Positions 1 to 7,282 are shown, numbered from the stretch's first letter. The stretch is DNA of 39,005 nucleotides from Propionigenium maris DSM 9537 (GCF_027925155.1 NZ_BSDY01000024.1:1-39005); one strand, 5' to 3'. Notes: a model not told the origin generated them from the letters alone. Made by a program: numbers and translations.

Positions 1-98
1 CAATACGGTATTTTGTAATGCTTAAATATATGCATCAGATCTATTTTATACTATATCTGAAGTTTTTTCCAATCCTAAGCCTAAAAAATCTAGGTTTT

Positions 99-219
99 TA
101 ATTCTATACTTTCCTTAACAATAAAAAGGAGCGTGACGCTCCACCCTTTCTAACCTCATGTAACTGTTTTTTATCAAGGTCAAAAACTTATAATTCTATT
201 CTTTCCTTAATAATAAAAA
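99..219. repeat. Imperfect direct repeat pair (99-127 and 191-219)
   Basis: Two copies of an approximately 29-base A/T-rich sequence beginning TAATTCTAT and containing CTTTCCTTAA are seen at 99-127 and 191-219. Each ends in an A run followed directly by a G/C-rich hairpin, so each looks like the tail of a leftward transcript plus its terminator. Their origin is unknown; duplicated ends of stable-RNA genes are one possibility. Confidence 0.5.
120..142 (-). terminator. Leftward intrinsic terminator
   Basis: GGAGCG (128-133), loop TGA, CGCTCC (137-142) is a perfect hairpin. On the minus strand it is followed by a T-rich run (127-121). No gene lies immediately upstream in the minus direction, so the transcript it ended may have been lost. 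Confidence 0.55.
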
Positions 220-240
220 AAGCAGAACCTAAGTTCTGCT
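211..240 (-). terminator. Leftward intrinsic terminator, copy of the one at 5981-6010
   Basis: AGCAGAA (221-227) pairs with TTCTGCT (234-240), followed on the minus strand by a T run (220-214). It differs by one loop base from the terminator at 5991-6010. It also sits the same distance (17 nt) from a tRNA-3'-end-like sequence, so the two are duplicates. Confidence 0.65.
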
Positions 241-257
241 CTAACACCTTATTTTAA

Positions 258-298
258 TGGATCTATCTGCTGAAACTAAACCGACGATCTCCACCTTC
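258..298 (-). pseudogene. Decayed tRNA 3' end (old attachment site?)
   Basis: Aligned without gaps to the clear tRNA 3' fragment at 6028-6067, this stretch matches 27 of 40 positions, including the TGG that encodes the CCA end and the ACC/CGACG core of the T arm. Spacing to its terminator is identical to that of the right copy. The T stem no longer pairs well, so it is not a working tRNA. Sequence to the right (299-335, minus strand) only vaguely resembles an anticodon arm. The copy relationship is visible in the sequence; the origin by an older integration is inference. Confidence 0.4.
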
Positions 299-451
299 TT
301 CTGTTAATAACCAGGTCCCGAACTTCCCCCCTGTAATCAAGGAGAGAAGGTAGGTAATTCTACTCTTTCTAAACTTCTTCTAATTCCTACAACGATTATA
401 ATTAAAAACCATCTAAAAAGAACGAAAATTTTCTATTGGTGACAGGTGACA
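299..451. other. Non-coding stretch left of the first gene
   Basis: No convincing reading frame or RNA gene is seen here. One more degenerate copy of the TAATTCTAcTCTTTC motif lies near 354. The right edge leads into the promoter at 452-480. Confidence 0.4.
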
Positions 452-480
452 TTAACACTCATTCAAAATTATCATATAAT
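452..480 (+). promoter_or_regulatory. Sigma-70-type promoter for the small secreted protein
   Basis: TTAACA (452-457), a 17-nt spacer and TATAAT (475-480) form a near-consensus promoter reading toward the gene at 543. No operator-like palindrome is obvious around it. Confidence 0.65.
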
Positions 481-542
481 TATCCCATAAAGAAAACTGC
501 TAAAGGAGCAGATAAAAGAATTATTCTATGGGAGGTATTGCT

Positions 543-767
543 ATGAAAAAGATGTTATTAGTTGGGATGTTAGTGGTGAGCGGATTATCATTTGGTAGAG
601 ACTTTGAATACAGAGAAAGACAGGAACTTCAGGTAGTACAGGAAACTCCACAGATGGATATGGAGATGCTTTCAAGGGAAAGAGATCTTTCAGTTAACAG
701 TACAGAGAAGTACTCCGACTTCCACAGGGAGTTGGATAATATGGATAGAGGTCATGAAGACAGATAG
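543..767 (+). CDS. Small secreted protein of unknown function
   Basis: This 74-residue protein starts at the ATG at 543, preceded by GGGAGG at the proper distance; an in-frame ATG at 528 has no such site. Residues 1-18 form a classical signal peptide (positively charged MKK, then a hydrophobic core ending in SGLSFG). The mature part is short, very hydrophilic and rich in Glu, Arg and Asp, with no cysteine, so it is probably periplasmic and not a lipoprotein. It forms a single-gene transcription unit with its own promoter (452-480) and terminator (797-826). I do not recognise a family. Small charged secreted proteins of this kind are common in Fusobacteria; no function can be assigned. Confidence 0.7.
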   Translation: MKKMLLVGMLVVSGLSFGRDFEYRERQELQVVQETPQMDMEMLSRERDLSVNSTEKYSDFHRELDNMDRGHEDR

Positions 768-796
768 TTGAAATGTATTAGAAACTTTTTCTAAGA

Positions 797-826
797 AGGG
801 TTCCTTATAGGGGCTCTTTTTCTTTT
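797..826 (+). terminator. Intrinsic terminator after the small secreted protein
   Basis: An eight-pair stem (797-804 with 810-817, several G-T pairs, 5-nt loop) is followed by a T-rich run ending near 826. Confidence 0.6.
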
Positions 827-833
827 AATATAC

Positions 834-859
834 AAAAAAAGAAGGAGATTATCCCCCTC
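834..859 (-). terminator. Terminator of the Tsx-like gene (minus strand)
   Basis: Stem 841-848/852-859 with a three-base loop and two G-T pairs, followed on the minus strand by seven T (840-834). It lies 14 nt downstream of the stop of the outer-membrane channel gene. Confidence 0.65.
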
Positions 860-872
860 TTAATCCATACTA

Positions 873-1736
873 TTAGAACTTATATTTTAAATCAAAGAAG
901 TGTCCTGCACCTGTAGAATCATTTTTCGTGTTATCGTATCCATATGCTCCGTCATCAAATTGCCCCATGTTTTTATATAGGGCCAGTCCGTAACCTATGG
1001 AAAATCTTTCTGTATGGTAGTAGATCCCATTATACATCTGAAGTTCATCAGATGTCCTTCCTACTGTTTTTCCATCCAAGTTAACACCATCATCCTGGTC
1101 AGATCCAAAGGAGTAGTATAAGTAACCCTGATAAACTATTAAGCCTCCATCGTCAAAGGTGTATAGGGGCTTAAACCATGTATTACGCCAGGTGAAGCCG
1201 TCCCACTTTCCCTCTACATTAGACCCATAATCCTCTGCCTTATAAACTGCCATTAAGCTTGACCCTACAGTTCCAAGCCAGGGAACCTCCACATCGGTAC
1301 CGATACCTATTCCGTGCCTCATCAGTCCCCTTGTCTCTCCATCTCCACCGTCTCCAGCCAGGGTCCAGCCGGCAATATACCACTCCTTAAAGGGACCTAT
1401 CGACAGATCCCTTCCAGTCATTCCATCGATTGAGAACCTTGGATTAAGTTCAGCATAAAAGTTTTCTGCATTGTGCTGATCTGAACTCCCATCGTTGAAG
1501 GCATCCAGGATATCAACATATCCATAAAAATCAAAAAATCCCGATCTTCCACCTAACTCTATTTCAAAATAAGTGTCGCTCATGCTCTTTGGCCCCTTCA
1601 TATTGTGACCGTGCATAAGCCCCATCTGTATCCACTTATAGTCGTTCTTCCGAATATCTCCATCTGTGTAATCTGCTGCAATTATACCGGTCGATACAGC
1701 TGATAATAGAGCTGCCAGCCCTAAAAACTTCTTCAT
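873..1736 (-). CDS. tsx: Tsx-like nucleoside-specific outer-membrane channel
   Basis: A 287-residue protein of the Tsx/OmpK family, outer-membrane beta-barrels that let nucleosides diffuse into the periplasm. The start is placed at 1736 because GAGGAGA lies at the right distance upstream; an in-frame ATG at 1772 would add 12 residues before the signal peptide. Residues 1-20 are a signal peptide (MKKFLGLAALL core, cut likely before DYTDG). The mature N-terminus carries the family-like block DYKWIQMGLMHGHN, strands alternate polar and aromatic residues, and the protein ends in an aromatic residue (KYKF) as expected for a BAM substrate. The gene faces away from a Crp/Fnr-type regulator and shares with it a palindromic operator at 1797-1814. 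Nucleoside specificity is inferred from the family. A dedicated terminator follows. Confidence 0.8.
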   Translation of the reverse strand: MKKFLGLAALLSAVSTGIIAADYTDGDIRKNDYKWIQMGLMHGHNMKGPKSMSDTYFEIELGGRSGFFDFYGYVDILDAFNDGSSDQHNAENFYAELNPRFSIDGMTGRDLSIGPFKEWYIAGWTLAGDGGDGETRGLMRHGIGIGTDVEVPWLGTVGSSLMAVYKAEDYGSNVEGKWDGFTWRNTWFKPLYTFDDGGLIVYQGYLYYSFGSDQDDGVNLDGKTVGRTSDELQMYNGIYYHTERFSIGYGLALYKNMGQFDDGAYGYDNTKNDSTGAGHFFDLKYKF

Positions 1737-1770
1737 ATTAAATTTCTCCTCATTAACTAATATTCCAATC

Positions 1771-1840
1771 ACTCTACCATAAAAATTTTAGAATGGATGT
1801 TGTTTGAACAACGTCACCCTTAAATATTTTCATCTATAAT
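1771..1840. promoter_or_regulatory. Divergent promoters sharing one Crp/Fnr-type operator
   Basis: The palindrome ATGTTGT-TTGA-ACAACGT spans 1797-1814 (centre 1805.5). A rightward -10 box TATAAT lies at 1835-1840 and a leftward one, TAGAGT on the minus strand, at 1776-1771. Both -10 centres are exactly 32 bases from the palindrome centre, which puts the operator at about -41.5 for both start sites, the class II activator position. Neither promoter has a good -35 box, which fits activator dependence. The likely ligand is the regulator encoded at 2026. Sequence layout is observed; activation is inference. Confidence 0.6.
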
Positions 1841-1853
1841 ATAGGAGTTCAAT

Positions 1854-1883
1854 ATGAAATATTTTCTAAGAAAGTATATATGA
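1854..1883 (+). CDS. Possible nine-residue leader peptide
   Basis: ATG at 1854 is preceded by TAGGAG at a good distance and follows the rightward -10 box by 13 nt. It encodes MKYFLRKYI and stops at 1881-1883. It lies in the 5' leader of the regulator mRNA. No attenuator hairpin is obvious, so it may be chance. Confidence 0.2.
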   Translation: MKYFLRKYI

Positions 1884-2025
1884 AAGAAGAAACGATAGAT
1901 TTTTCCTTATTGTAAATATATAATAAATAAAGAATATACATTCAGTTGAAAAATAGATTATTGAAGTAAAAGAACCTTTATAGAAGTCTTTCTACTTAAT
2001 AAATAAATATCAGGTGGGGAATAGA

Positions 2026-2688
2026 ATGAAAAAACTATTAGAAAAATACCTTTTAAAAAGTGGCTATGGTAAATTTATTAATACCGATGACCTTTACCCA
2101 ATTGCCTTTAATAAAATCAACAATAAAACCTTTGTAGAAGTAAGTGAGCCTGGTAATATTTTTCTTATGATCCAGGGACACATGGACATTCACTTTCCAG
2201 ACAAGCACGGAAAGAATCATCTTTTAGCAAGGGTCTATACCGATGACTATCAGTTAGGTGGGACCTCTAAACACTTCCTGCAAAAGGACTCCTCTATGGG
2301 GAACTATCAAGTTTCCCTGAGCAATAACTCAATCTGTTATGGAATAAATAAGGAAAAAGTCAAAGAACTTTTTAATGATCCGTCCTTTTTGTCATTTGTC
2401 TTTGAAAGGCATATAAGGTTTACCAACCAGATTATGCAGGAGAACTATCTGAGAAATATATTTTCCATTGAAGAATACGTAGCCTATATCCTGTATAACC
2501 ATTCCAGGGAAGGGGTCTATGAGGTAAACGGCTACTGCCTCTTCGCCAACCTCTTAAAGTGTGACAGAACAACCCTCTATAGGGTCATTGTTTCTTTAGA
2601 AAATAGGGGTATTTTGAAAAAGGATGATAAGACTCTTAGGATAAATTCCATGGAGCAGCTCAAGTTTATCTTCGATGAAAAACTTTAA
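2026..2688 (+). CDS. Crp/Fnr-family transcriptional regulator, YeiL-like
   Basis: A 220-residue protein. The start at 2026 follows AGGTGGGG with a 6-nt gap; the in-frame GTG at 2014 lies inside that site. Residues about 35-125 resemble the jelly-roll cyclic-nucleotide-binding fold (GNIFLMIQGHMDIHF, then DYQLGG). Residues about 150-215 form a winged helix-turn-helix whose recognition helix reads CDRTTLYRVIVSLENRG. The length matches E. coli YeiL (219 residues), a Crp/Fnr member encoded in a nucleoside-catabolism region, which agrees with the divergent Tsx gene. No N-terminal cysteine cluster of the FNR [4Fe-4S] type is seen, so the effector is unknown. The shared operator at 1797-1814 suggests autoregulation and control of the channel. 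A strong hairpin terminator (2728-2777) follows. Confidence 0.75.
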   Translation: MKKLLEKYLLKSGYGKFINTDDLYPIAFNKINNKTFVEVSEPGNIFLMIQGHMDIHFPDKHGKNHLLARVYTDDYQLGGTSKHFLQKDSSMGNYQVSLSNNSICYGINKEKVKELFNDPSFLSFVFERHIRFTNQIMQENYLRNIFSIEEYVAYILYNHSREGVYEVNGYCLFANLLKCDRTTLYRVIVSLENRGILKKDDKTLRINSMEQLKFIFDEKL

Positions 2689-2727
2689 TCCTTTGTTTCT
2701 TTACTGAAAATCACTTTATGTAAGCAA

Positions 2728-2777
2728 AAAAATACCAGGATGCATGTTGTTGAGACAACATACATCCTGGTATTTTT
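2728..2777 (+). terminator. Long terminator hairpin whose tip is a second operator-like palindrome
   Basis: Bases 2728-2742 pair with 2763-2777 and 2744-2750 with 2755-2761, with a single mismatch (2743/2762) and loop TGAG. A and T runs flank the stem, so it could end transcription both ways. The tip, ATGTTGT-TGAG-ACAACAT (2744-2761), repeats the operator at 1797-1814 with the same 7-4-7 layout. A weak -10-like TAGATT lies at 2783-2788, about 33 bases from the palindrome centre, upstream of the decarboxylase gene. Confidence 0.75.
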
Positions 2778-2849
2778 CGTGATAGATTAAATCAAAGGCT
2801 AAATAGAACTCTAGTCTTAATAAAAAAATCATATAAAGGAGCATGTAAT

Positions 2850-4283
2850 ATGAAGAATAGATTTGCACAATATCATTCACCATTGGAGCAGTCTCTAAAA
2901 CATTCTATTGCCTACCTTGAATCTCTAGATGATAGAGAGGTTATTAAGGGAGCAACCTCCCAGGAGTTGAGAGAGCTTATTGGCGGACCCTTGCCTCTTC
3001 ACTCTGCAGATCCGGTACAGGTAATAGATGACCTAGTTAAAAATGTCGATAAGGGACTTCTGGCATCTGGAGGACCACGTTTTTTTGGTTATGCAATCGG
3101 AGGTTCCTTCCCCGCATCCCTAGCAGCAGACTGGATGGTCAGTGCCTGGGACCAAAATGTTCCTTACTATGTTGGTAGTCCGGCAATGTCTGTTGTTGAG
3201 GAAACTGCAGCGGAGTGGATGGTTGAGTTATTGGGATTGACTAAGGGGTCAGCCGTTGGATTTACATCGGGAGCACAGGAAGCTATCTATACTGGCCTTA
3301 TTACTGCTCGTAACACACTATTACATCGTGCAGGATGGGACGCTGCAAGGAAGGGACTATATGGGGCACCCCGTATAAATGTAGTGGCAAGTGATGAAAT
3401 ACACTCTACTATCAAAAGAGCTTTATCTATGATCGGCGTAGGCCTTGAAGATGTTATCAAGGTTCCAACAGATGATAACTTAAGAATTATCCCTGAGGAA
3501 GTGAGTAAAGTTGTAGCTAGTTGCAAGGGACCTACTTTAATTTGTGCTCAGGCTGGTTGTATCGACTCAGGGGCATTTGATCCCTTTGATGAACTTGCCG
3601 ATATTGTAGAGGAGCATGGGAATGCGTGGCTTCACGTTGATGGGGCTATTGGTCTTTGGGCTGCAGCCAGTGATAAGCAGAAGCACAGATTAAAGGGTAT
3701 TGAACGTGCTGACTCTATCGATACCGATGGTCACAAGTGGTTCAACATGCCCTATGACTGTGGAATGATCATAGTTAAGGATCCTGCCACTATTATTTCA
3801 GCCATGGGTGGAAATAATATGGGAGATTACCTTAACGATGCTATGGCAAAACCAGATAGAAATGCCATTAACTTCGGTATTGCTGCTTCAAGACGTGCCC
3901 GTGGGGTCCCTGTTTATGCGGCATTTAAGTCATTAGGTAAGGAAGGAATCGTTTCCCACCTGGATAATTCTTGTGATCTGGCTAAACGTATGGCAGATAA
4001 GTTAGCGGAAGTTGATGGTATCACAATACTTAATGATGTTGTTTCCAACCGTTTCTCTGCTCAGTTTGGTCATGGTGATCAGGCTTACCGTGATGATCTC
4101 ACAGAGAGAGTTGTTCACAGACTTCAGGATGAAGGCTATCTATATCCATCTACATCAAGCTATAAAGGATTGAAAACAATGCTATTCTCAGTGTTAAACT
4201 GTCACACAGATACCAATGACATCGATCTGTCAGCAGAAAAGATCATCAATGCTTATCTAACTGAGGTGTCCAGAGACAAATAA
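2850..4283 (+). CDS. PLP-dependent group II amino-acid decarboxylase family protein
   Basis: A 477-residue cytosolic enzyme of fold type I, in the family that includes aromatic-L-amino-acid, tyrosine, glutamate and histidine decarboxylases. The Schiff-base lysine is K296 in DTDGHKWFNMPYDCG. H185 (SDEIHST) is the residue expected to stack on the pyridoxal ring and D264 (HVDGAIGLW) the one expected to pair with the ring nitrogen; most relatives have HVDAA here. Start at 2850 follows AAAGGAG. Length is normal for the group. Substrate cannot be read from sequence. The neighbour downstream is a metal-dependent amidohydrolase on the same strand, separated by 238 nt and a terminator-like hairpin, so the two may share a pathway but probably not one fixed message. 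Base composition is richer in G+C than the element to the right, consistent with resident chromosome. Confidence 0.8.
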   Translation: MKNRFAQYHSPLEQSLKHSIAYLESLDDREVIKGATSQELRELIGGPLPLHSADPVQVIDDLVKNVDKGLLASGGPRFFGYAIGGSFPASLAADWMVSAWDQNVPYYVGSPAMSVVEETAAEWMVELLGLTKGSAVGFTSGAQEAIYTGLITARNTLLHRAGWDAARKGLYGAPRINVVASDEIHSTIKRALSMIGVGLEDVIKVPTDDNLRIIPEEVSKVVASCKGPTLICAQAGCIDSGAFDPFDELADIVEEHGNAWLHVDGAIGLWAAASDKQKHRLKGIERADSIDTDGHKWFNMPYDCGMIIVKDPATIISAMGGNNMGDYLNDAMAKPDRNAINFGIAASRRARGVPVYAAFKSLGKEGIVSHLDNSCDLAKRMADKLAEVDGITILNDVVSNRFSAQFGHGDQAYRDDLTERVVHRLQDEGYLYPSTSSYKGLKTMLFSVLNCHTDTNDIDLSAEKIINAYLTEVSRDK

Positions 4284-4295
4284 TTTATGCAATTT

Positions 4296-4336
4296 AAAGA
4301 TAATTTCTGTATTACACAGAAGTTATCTTTACTTTT
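4296..4336 (+). terminator. Terminator hairpin after the decarboxylase
   Basis: Stem 4296-4310 pairs with 4316-4330 (15 pairs, one T-G), loop ATTAC, followed by a modest T-rich tail (ACTTTTGTTT). Confidence 0.65.
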
Positions 4337-4521
4337 GTTTCATGGAAAAAACATAGCTTAAATATTAAGTCTTTATTTTAAGTATTCTTGTATATCTTAT
4401 AGGGTTTACAAATGTTTTCAGATGTTGAGTTATGTCTAAGCTAAATACCTTTAATAAAACTCAAGCAACAAAAAATAAAATAGTTCAATTTAAATATCTT
4501 AAAAGACTGAGGGGGCACAAA

Positions 4522-5778
4522 ATGATCATTAAAAATGTTAATATCTTCGACGGAATAAATCAGGAACTCAAAAAAAATATGAATGTAAAGGTTACCGACA
4601 ACACTATTGAAAAGATTACACCTGAAACTTTAACTCCTGCAAAGGAGGAAGAGATCTTTGATGGTAAGGGATATACTCTATCCCCGGGACTCATCGATTG
4701 TCATGTACACATCATGTTAGCTGATGGATTTAAAAACTTAGATTCTATGGAAATCGATGAAGCTGCAATCAGAGCAACCATCGTTGCCAAAGGATTTATC
4801 GAAAGAGGATTTACCACTGTGAGAGATGTTGGCGGATACTCGTGGGGATTAAAAGCTACCATCGACCAGGATATAGTTGTAGGTCCCAGAATCTATCCTT
4901 CAGGAGCAGCACTCTCTCAAACCGCTGGCCACTCAGATTACAGGCAAAACAGAGCCCAAAGAAATGATGGAACCACTATGGACTCACCCCTTATGAGGCA
5001 GGGGCATATGGTAACAGTTGATGGTGTTCCCGAGTGCCTAAAAGCAGCCAGACAACAACTATTTAAGGGGGCTACTCAAATTAAGGTAATGGGAGGAGGG
5101 GGAGCTTCCTCTCTATGGGACCCGCTGGATACTATCCAGTTTACCAGAGCAGAATTAGAGGCCATTGTTGAAACTGCTACAAACTACGGAACATATGTAT
5201 GTTCTCACCTGCACGTATCTCCTGCAATGAAGATTGCCATTGAAGCAGGGGTTAAGTGTATTGAGCATGGTTCTGAAATGAGTGAAGAGGTAGCTAAGAT
5301 GATGGCAGAAAAAGATGTATGGCTATGTTCTCAATATGGTACAGCGGGACTTTTAGCCGAAAGAAAGATCCCTCTGGACTCTGAGATCATGTATCAAAAG
5401 ACTGAAAGGGTAGGGAAGGGGCTTATTAAAAATGCCGAGTGGGTTAAAAAATATAAGATTAGATCTGTATTTGGATCTGATATGATTGGAACTCCCGAAG
5501 TACACGAGAACCAGTTGATGGAATTTCCTACCAGAAAAAATCTATTTGGTAGCTTGGAGACAATGAGACAAGCTACTTCAAATGGCGGGGAGTTATTAAA
5601 GCTGTCTACAATTTTAGACGCGTATCCACTGGGAGAGTTGGGGGTTATCAAAGAGGGGGCTTATGCTGACTTTATCCTTACTAAGGATGCCCCATCTGAG
5701 GATGCCAACATATTATCAGATAAAGACAACATATTAGTTGTGTGGAAGGACGGTAAAATCTTAAAGAACATTATGTAA
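4522..5778 (+). CDS. Metal-dependent amidohydrolase (Xaa-Pro/Xaa-Arg dipeptidase-like)
   Basis: A 418-residue enzyme of the amidohydrolase superfamily (TIM barrel with flanking beta-sandwich). The start at 4522 is preferred because GAGGGGG lies just upstream and MIIKNVNIFDG is the usual beginning of these enzymes; an in-frame ATG at 4432 would add 30 Lys/Asn-rich residues and lacks a binding site. Metal ligands visible: H61 and H63 (DCHVH), K188 (QIKVMGGGG, the lysine expected to be carbamylated), H229 (CSHLH), H249 (IEHG) and D320 (FGSDMIG). This set and the GGGG loop match the subgroup that hydrolyses N-acyl amino acids or dipeptides, often annotated as imidazolonepropionase-related. No signal peptide, so cytosolic. 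The adjacent decarboxylase could use a released amino acid, but the substrate is unknown. Confidence 0.8.
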   Translation: MIIKNVNIFDGINQELKKNMNVKVTDNTIEKITPETLTPAKEEEIFDGKGYTLSPGLIDCHVHIMLADGFKNLDSMEIDEAAIRATIVAKGFIERGFTTVRDVGGYSWGLKATIDQDIVVGPRIYPSGAALSQTAGHSDYRQNRAQRNDGTTMDSPLMRQGHMVTVDGVPECLKAARQQLFKGATQIKVMGGGGASSLWDPLDTIQFTRAELEAIVETATNYGTYVCSHLHVSPAMKIAIEAGVKCIEHGSEMSEEVAKMMAEKDVWLCSQYGTAGLLAERKIPLDSEIMYQKTERVGKGLIKNAEWVKKYKIRSVFGSDMIGTPEVHENQLMEFPTRKNLFGSLETMRQATSNGGELLKLSTILDAYPLGELGVIKEGAYADFILTKDAPSEDANILSDKDNILVVWKDGKILKNIM

Positions 5779-5837
5779 GATTTTTTTAGAAAGACCTTAT
5801 AGATCATAATACTCCCGAAATTCCCATTAAATATGAA

Positions 5838-5872
5838 AGCAGGCTCTCAGGTATTATTCCAAAGAGCCTGCT
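5838..5872. terminator. Ten-pair hairpin after the amidohydrolase gene
   Basis: AGCAGGCTCT (5838-5847) pairs perfectly with AGAGCCTGCT (5863-5872). The tail is not T-rich, so it may be an RNA-stabilising or weak termination hairpin. Confidence 0.45.
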
Positions 5873-5931
5873 GACCTATTCAGTAATTAAACTTTAGAAG
5901 AAGATAAAATTATTTCATTCATTAATCTCCC

Positions 5932-5959
5932 AAAAGGGCTCCTTAAAAAGGGCCCTTTT
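5932..5959. terminator. Bidirectional terminator
   Basis: AAAAGGGC (5932-5939) pairs with GCCCTTTT (5952-5959). Flanking A and T runs make it functional on either strand: rightward for the amidohydrolase gene, leftward as a backup behind the tRNA terminator. Confidence 0.6.
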
Positions 5960-5983
5960 CATATTGTCAGTTTATTGTCAAAA

Positions 5984-6010
5984 TAAAAAAAGCAGAACCT
6001 AAATTCTGCT
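5984..6010 (-). terminator. Leftward terminator belonging to the tRNA 3' end
   Basis: AGCAGAA (5991-5997) pairs with TTCTGCT (6004-6010); seven T follow on the minus strand. It lies 17 nt beyond the CCA end of the tRNA fragment. A near-identical copy lies at 211-240. Confidence 0.7.
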
Positions 6011-6027
6011 TTGAATTACTCTATAAC

Positions 6028-6075
6028 TGGTGCCACCTGCCGGAGTCGAACCGGCGACCTCTACCTTACCATAGC
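6028..6075 (-). other. tRNA 3' fragment: attachment-site remnant of the integrative element
   Basis: On the minus strand this reads as a tRNA 3' end: T stem and loop GCCGG-TTCGACT-CCGGC (6055-6039), the acceptor strand AGGTGGC, discriminator A and CCA (6030-6028). No matching 5' acceptor strand (GCCACCT) is present to the right, so only the 3' part exists. This is the classic footprint of a tyrosine integrase that uses a tRNA 3' end as attB, and an integrase gene begins 150 nt away. The intact tRNA should lie beyond the other end of the element. A threonine tRNA is possible from the GGTCG...GGCACCA pattern, but the anticodon is missing. Confidence 0.75.
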
Positions 6076-6220
6076 ATTCATTGATTCCATACAGCTTCTA
6101 TCCCTTTATTTTAAAGGAGACTTTATATATATTTTTTTTATTTTGCTTATTTTCCATATGATTTTAAAACTTTTAAGTCCAAAATAAGTCCAAAACAAAA
6201 GGCAGCTATAACAGCTGCCT

Positions 6221-7282
6221 TTACTGATTATTCAATACCTCCAAGAGCCTCTCCTCTGAAGAAGGATAAAGGTGGGAATATGTATTAAGTGTCATATCTA
6301 CTTTGGCATGACCAAGCCTCTTTGAAATAGCCAACGGATTCACATTGTTATTTATAAGCATACTTGCATGACTATGTCTCAAATCATGCGTCCTGATATG
6401 GTTGAGGTTAACTTTATGTGCATATCTTCTAATATCATTTCTAAAAACATAAGCTGTCACATCGAACGCTCTGTCATCTTGCGATAAACTATAAAACCTC
6501 TTAAAATACTTTCTAAGTATCTCGACTAGATTGTCTGGTATACTGACAGTTCTTACACTCGATTTAGTTTTAGGAGTAGTTATGATCTCCTTACCATTTA
6601 TCTTAGCATAAGTTTTACTTACATTTATAGTCTTTTTCTTCAAATCAATGTCCTTTCTGGTTAAAGCAAGTAATTCTCCTACTCTTATACCTGTCCAGAA
6701 AAGAATATTAAATCCAGTAAAGCTTATAGGCTTATTCTTAAGTAAATTTACAAATCTATTAAACTCTTCTAAAGTCCAAATGTTCATCTTTTTCTGATCA
6801 TCTAACTTAGGAGCACCCGCTTTCTTACAAGGATTCTCCTTTAAATCGTGAAAACTAACAGCAAAGTTAAATATAGAGGAAAGTTGAGCGTTTATTTTTT
6901 TCAAATAATGAGCTTTGTAATTTTCTCTACTCCTTGGATTTCTTACCGTCATCAGCTTTGTCTGAAAATTTCTAACCATAAGTGGCGTAATCTCAGCTAC
7001 ACTCTTTTCCCCAAAATAAGGCAATATATGCTGCATAAAGATGATCTCTTTAATTATAAAAGTTTTCTCCTTGATCCTTGGTCTCATATCTTCCATATAA
7101 AGCTTATACAATGACTGGAATTTCATGTCCATGGAAAAGGTGGCTTCTCTCAAAAATTGCCTTTCCCATTCCTGAGCTTCTTTTTTAGTTCCAAACCCTC
7201 TTTTTTGTTTCTGCTTTCTTGCTCCATTAGCTTCATAGTAAAACCTTGCCCTCCATTTCTTTCCATCTTTGTAAGCTGGCAT
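6221..7282 (-). CDS. int: Tyrosine-type site-specific integrase
   Basis: A 353-residue recombinase that inserts and excises the element. Residues 1-45 form a small arm-binding domain rich in Lys/Arg (KKWRARFYYEANG), about 50-140 the SAM-like core-binding domain, and 170-345 the catalytic domain. The full catalytic set is visible: R200 (TGIRVGELL), a lysine near 238-240 (TPKTKSS), H299 and R302 (HDLRH), H325 (RLGHAKVDM) and Y335 (LNTYSHLYP). Organisation resembles the Tn916/phage integrase group of Gram-positive and fusobacterial elements. A strong GGAGGTGG precedes the start codon, whose first base overlaps the stop of the excisionase-like gene upstream (TAATG), so the two are translationally coupled. 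The gene points toward the tRNA fragment at 6028. It appears intact. Confidence 0.9.
   Translation of the reverse strand: MPAYKDGKKWRARFYYEANGARKQKQKRGFGTKKEAQEWERQFLREATFSMDMKFQSLYKLYMEDMRPRIKEKTFIIKEIIFMQHILPYFGEKSVAEITPLMVRNFQTKLMTVRNPRSRENYKAHYLKKINAQLSSIFNFAVSFHDLKENPCKKAGAPKLDDQKKMNIWTLEEFNRFVNLLKNKPISFTGFNILFWTGIRVGELLALTRKDIDLKKKTINVSKTYAKINGKEIITTPKTKSSVRTVSIPDNLVEILRKYFKRFYSLSQDDRAFDVTAYVFRNDIRRYAHKVNLNHIRTHDLRHSHASMLINNNVNPLAISKRLGHAKVDMTLNTYSHLYPSSEERLLEVLNNQ

Noticed and set aside
99..240. CRISPR-like spacing of the repeats at the left edge
   Set aside because: Only two or three imperfect copies, different spacing, and each ends in a terminator hairpin. No CRISPR array or cas gene is present in the window.
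300..335. 5S rRNA or a complete tRNA right of the decayed tRNA end
   Set aside because: No D arm, acceptor 5' strand or consistent anticodon stem could be paired; only the 3' end shows likeness.
3287..3526. Antisense open frame inside the decarboxylase gene
   Set aside because: No ribosome-binding site or family likeness, and the plus strand is clearly coding with conserved motifs there.
4432..4521. N-terminal extension of the amidohydrolase from ATG 4432
   Set aside because: The 30 extra residues are Lys/Asn-rich and unlike the family, no ribosome-binding site precedes them, and GAGGGGG lies correctly before ATG 4522.
5838..5872. Attachment-site or recombination crossover in the 10-pair hairpin
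   Set aside because: A simple inverted repeat at the end of a gene is better explained as an RNA hairpin; no second copy was found.
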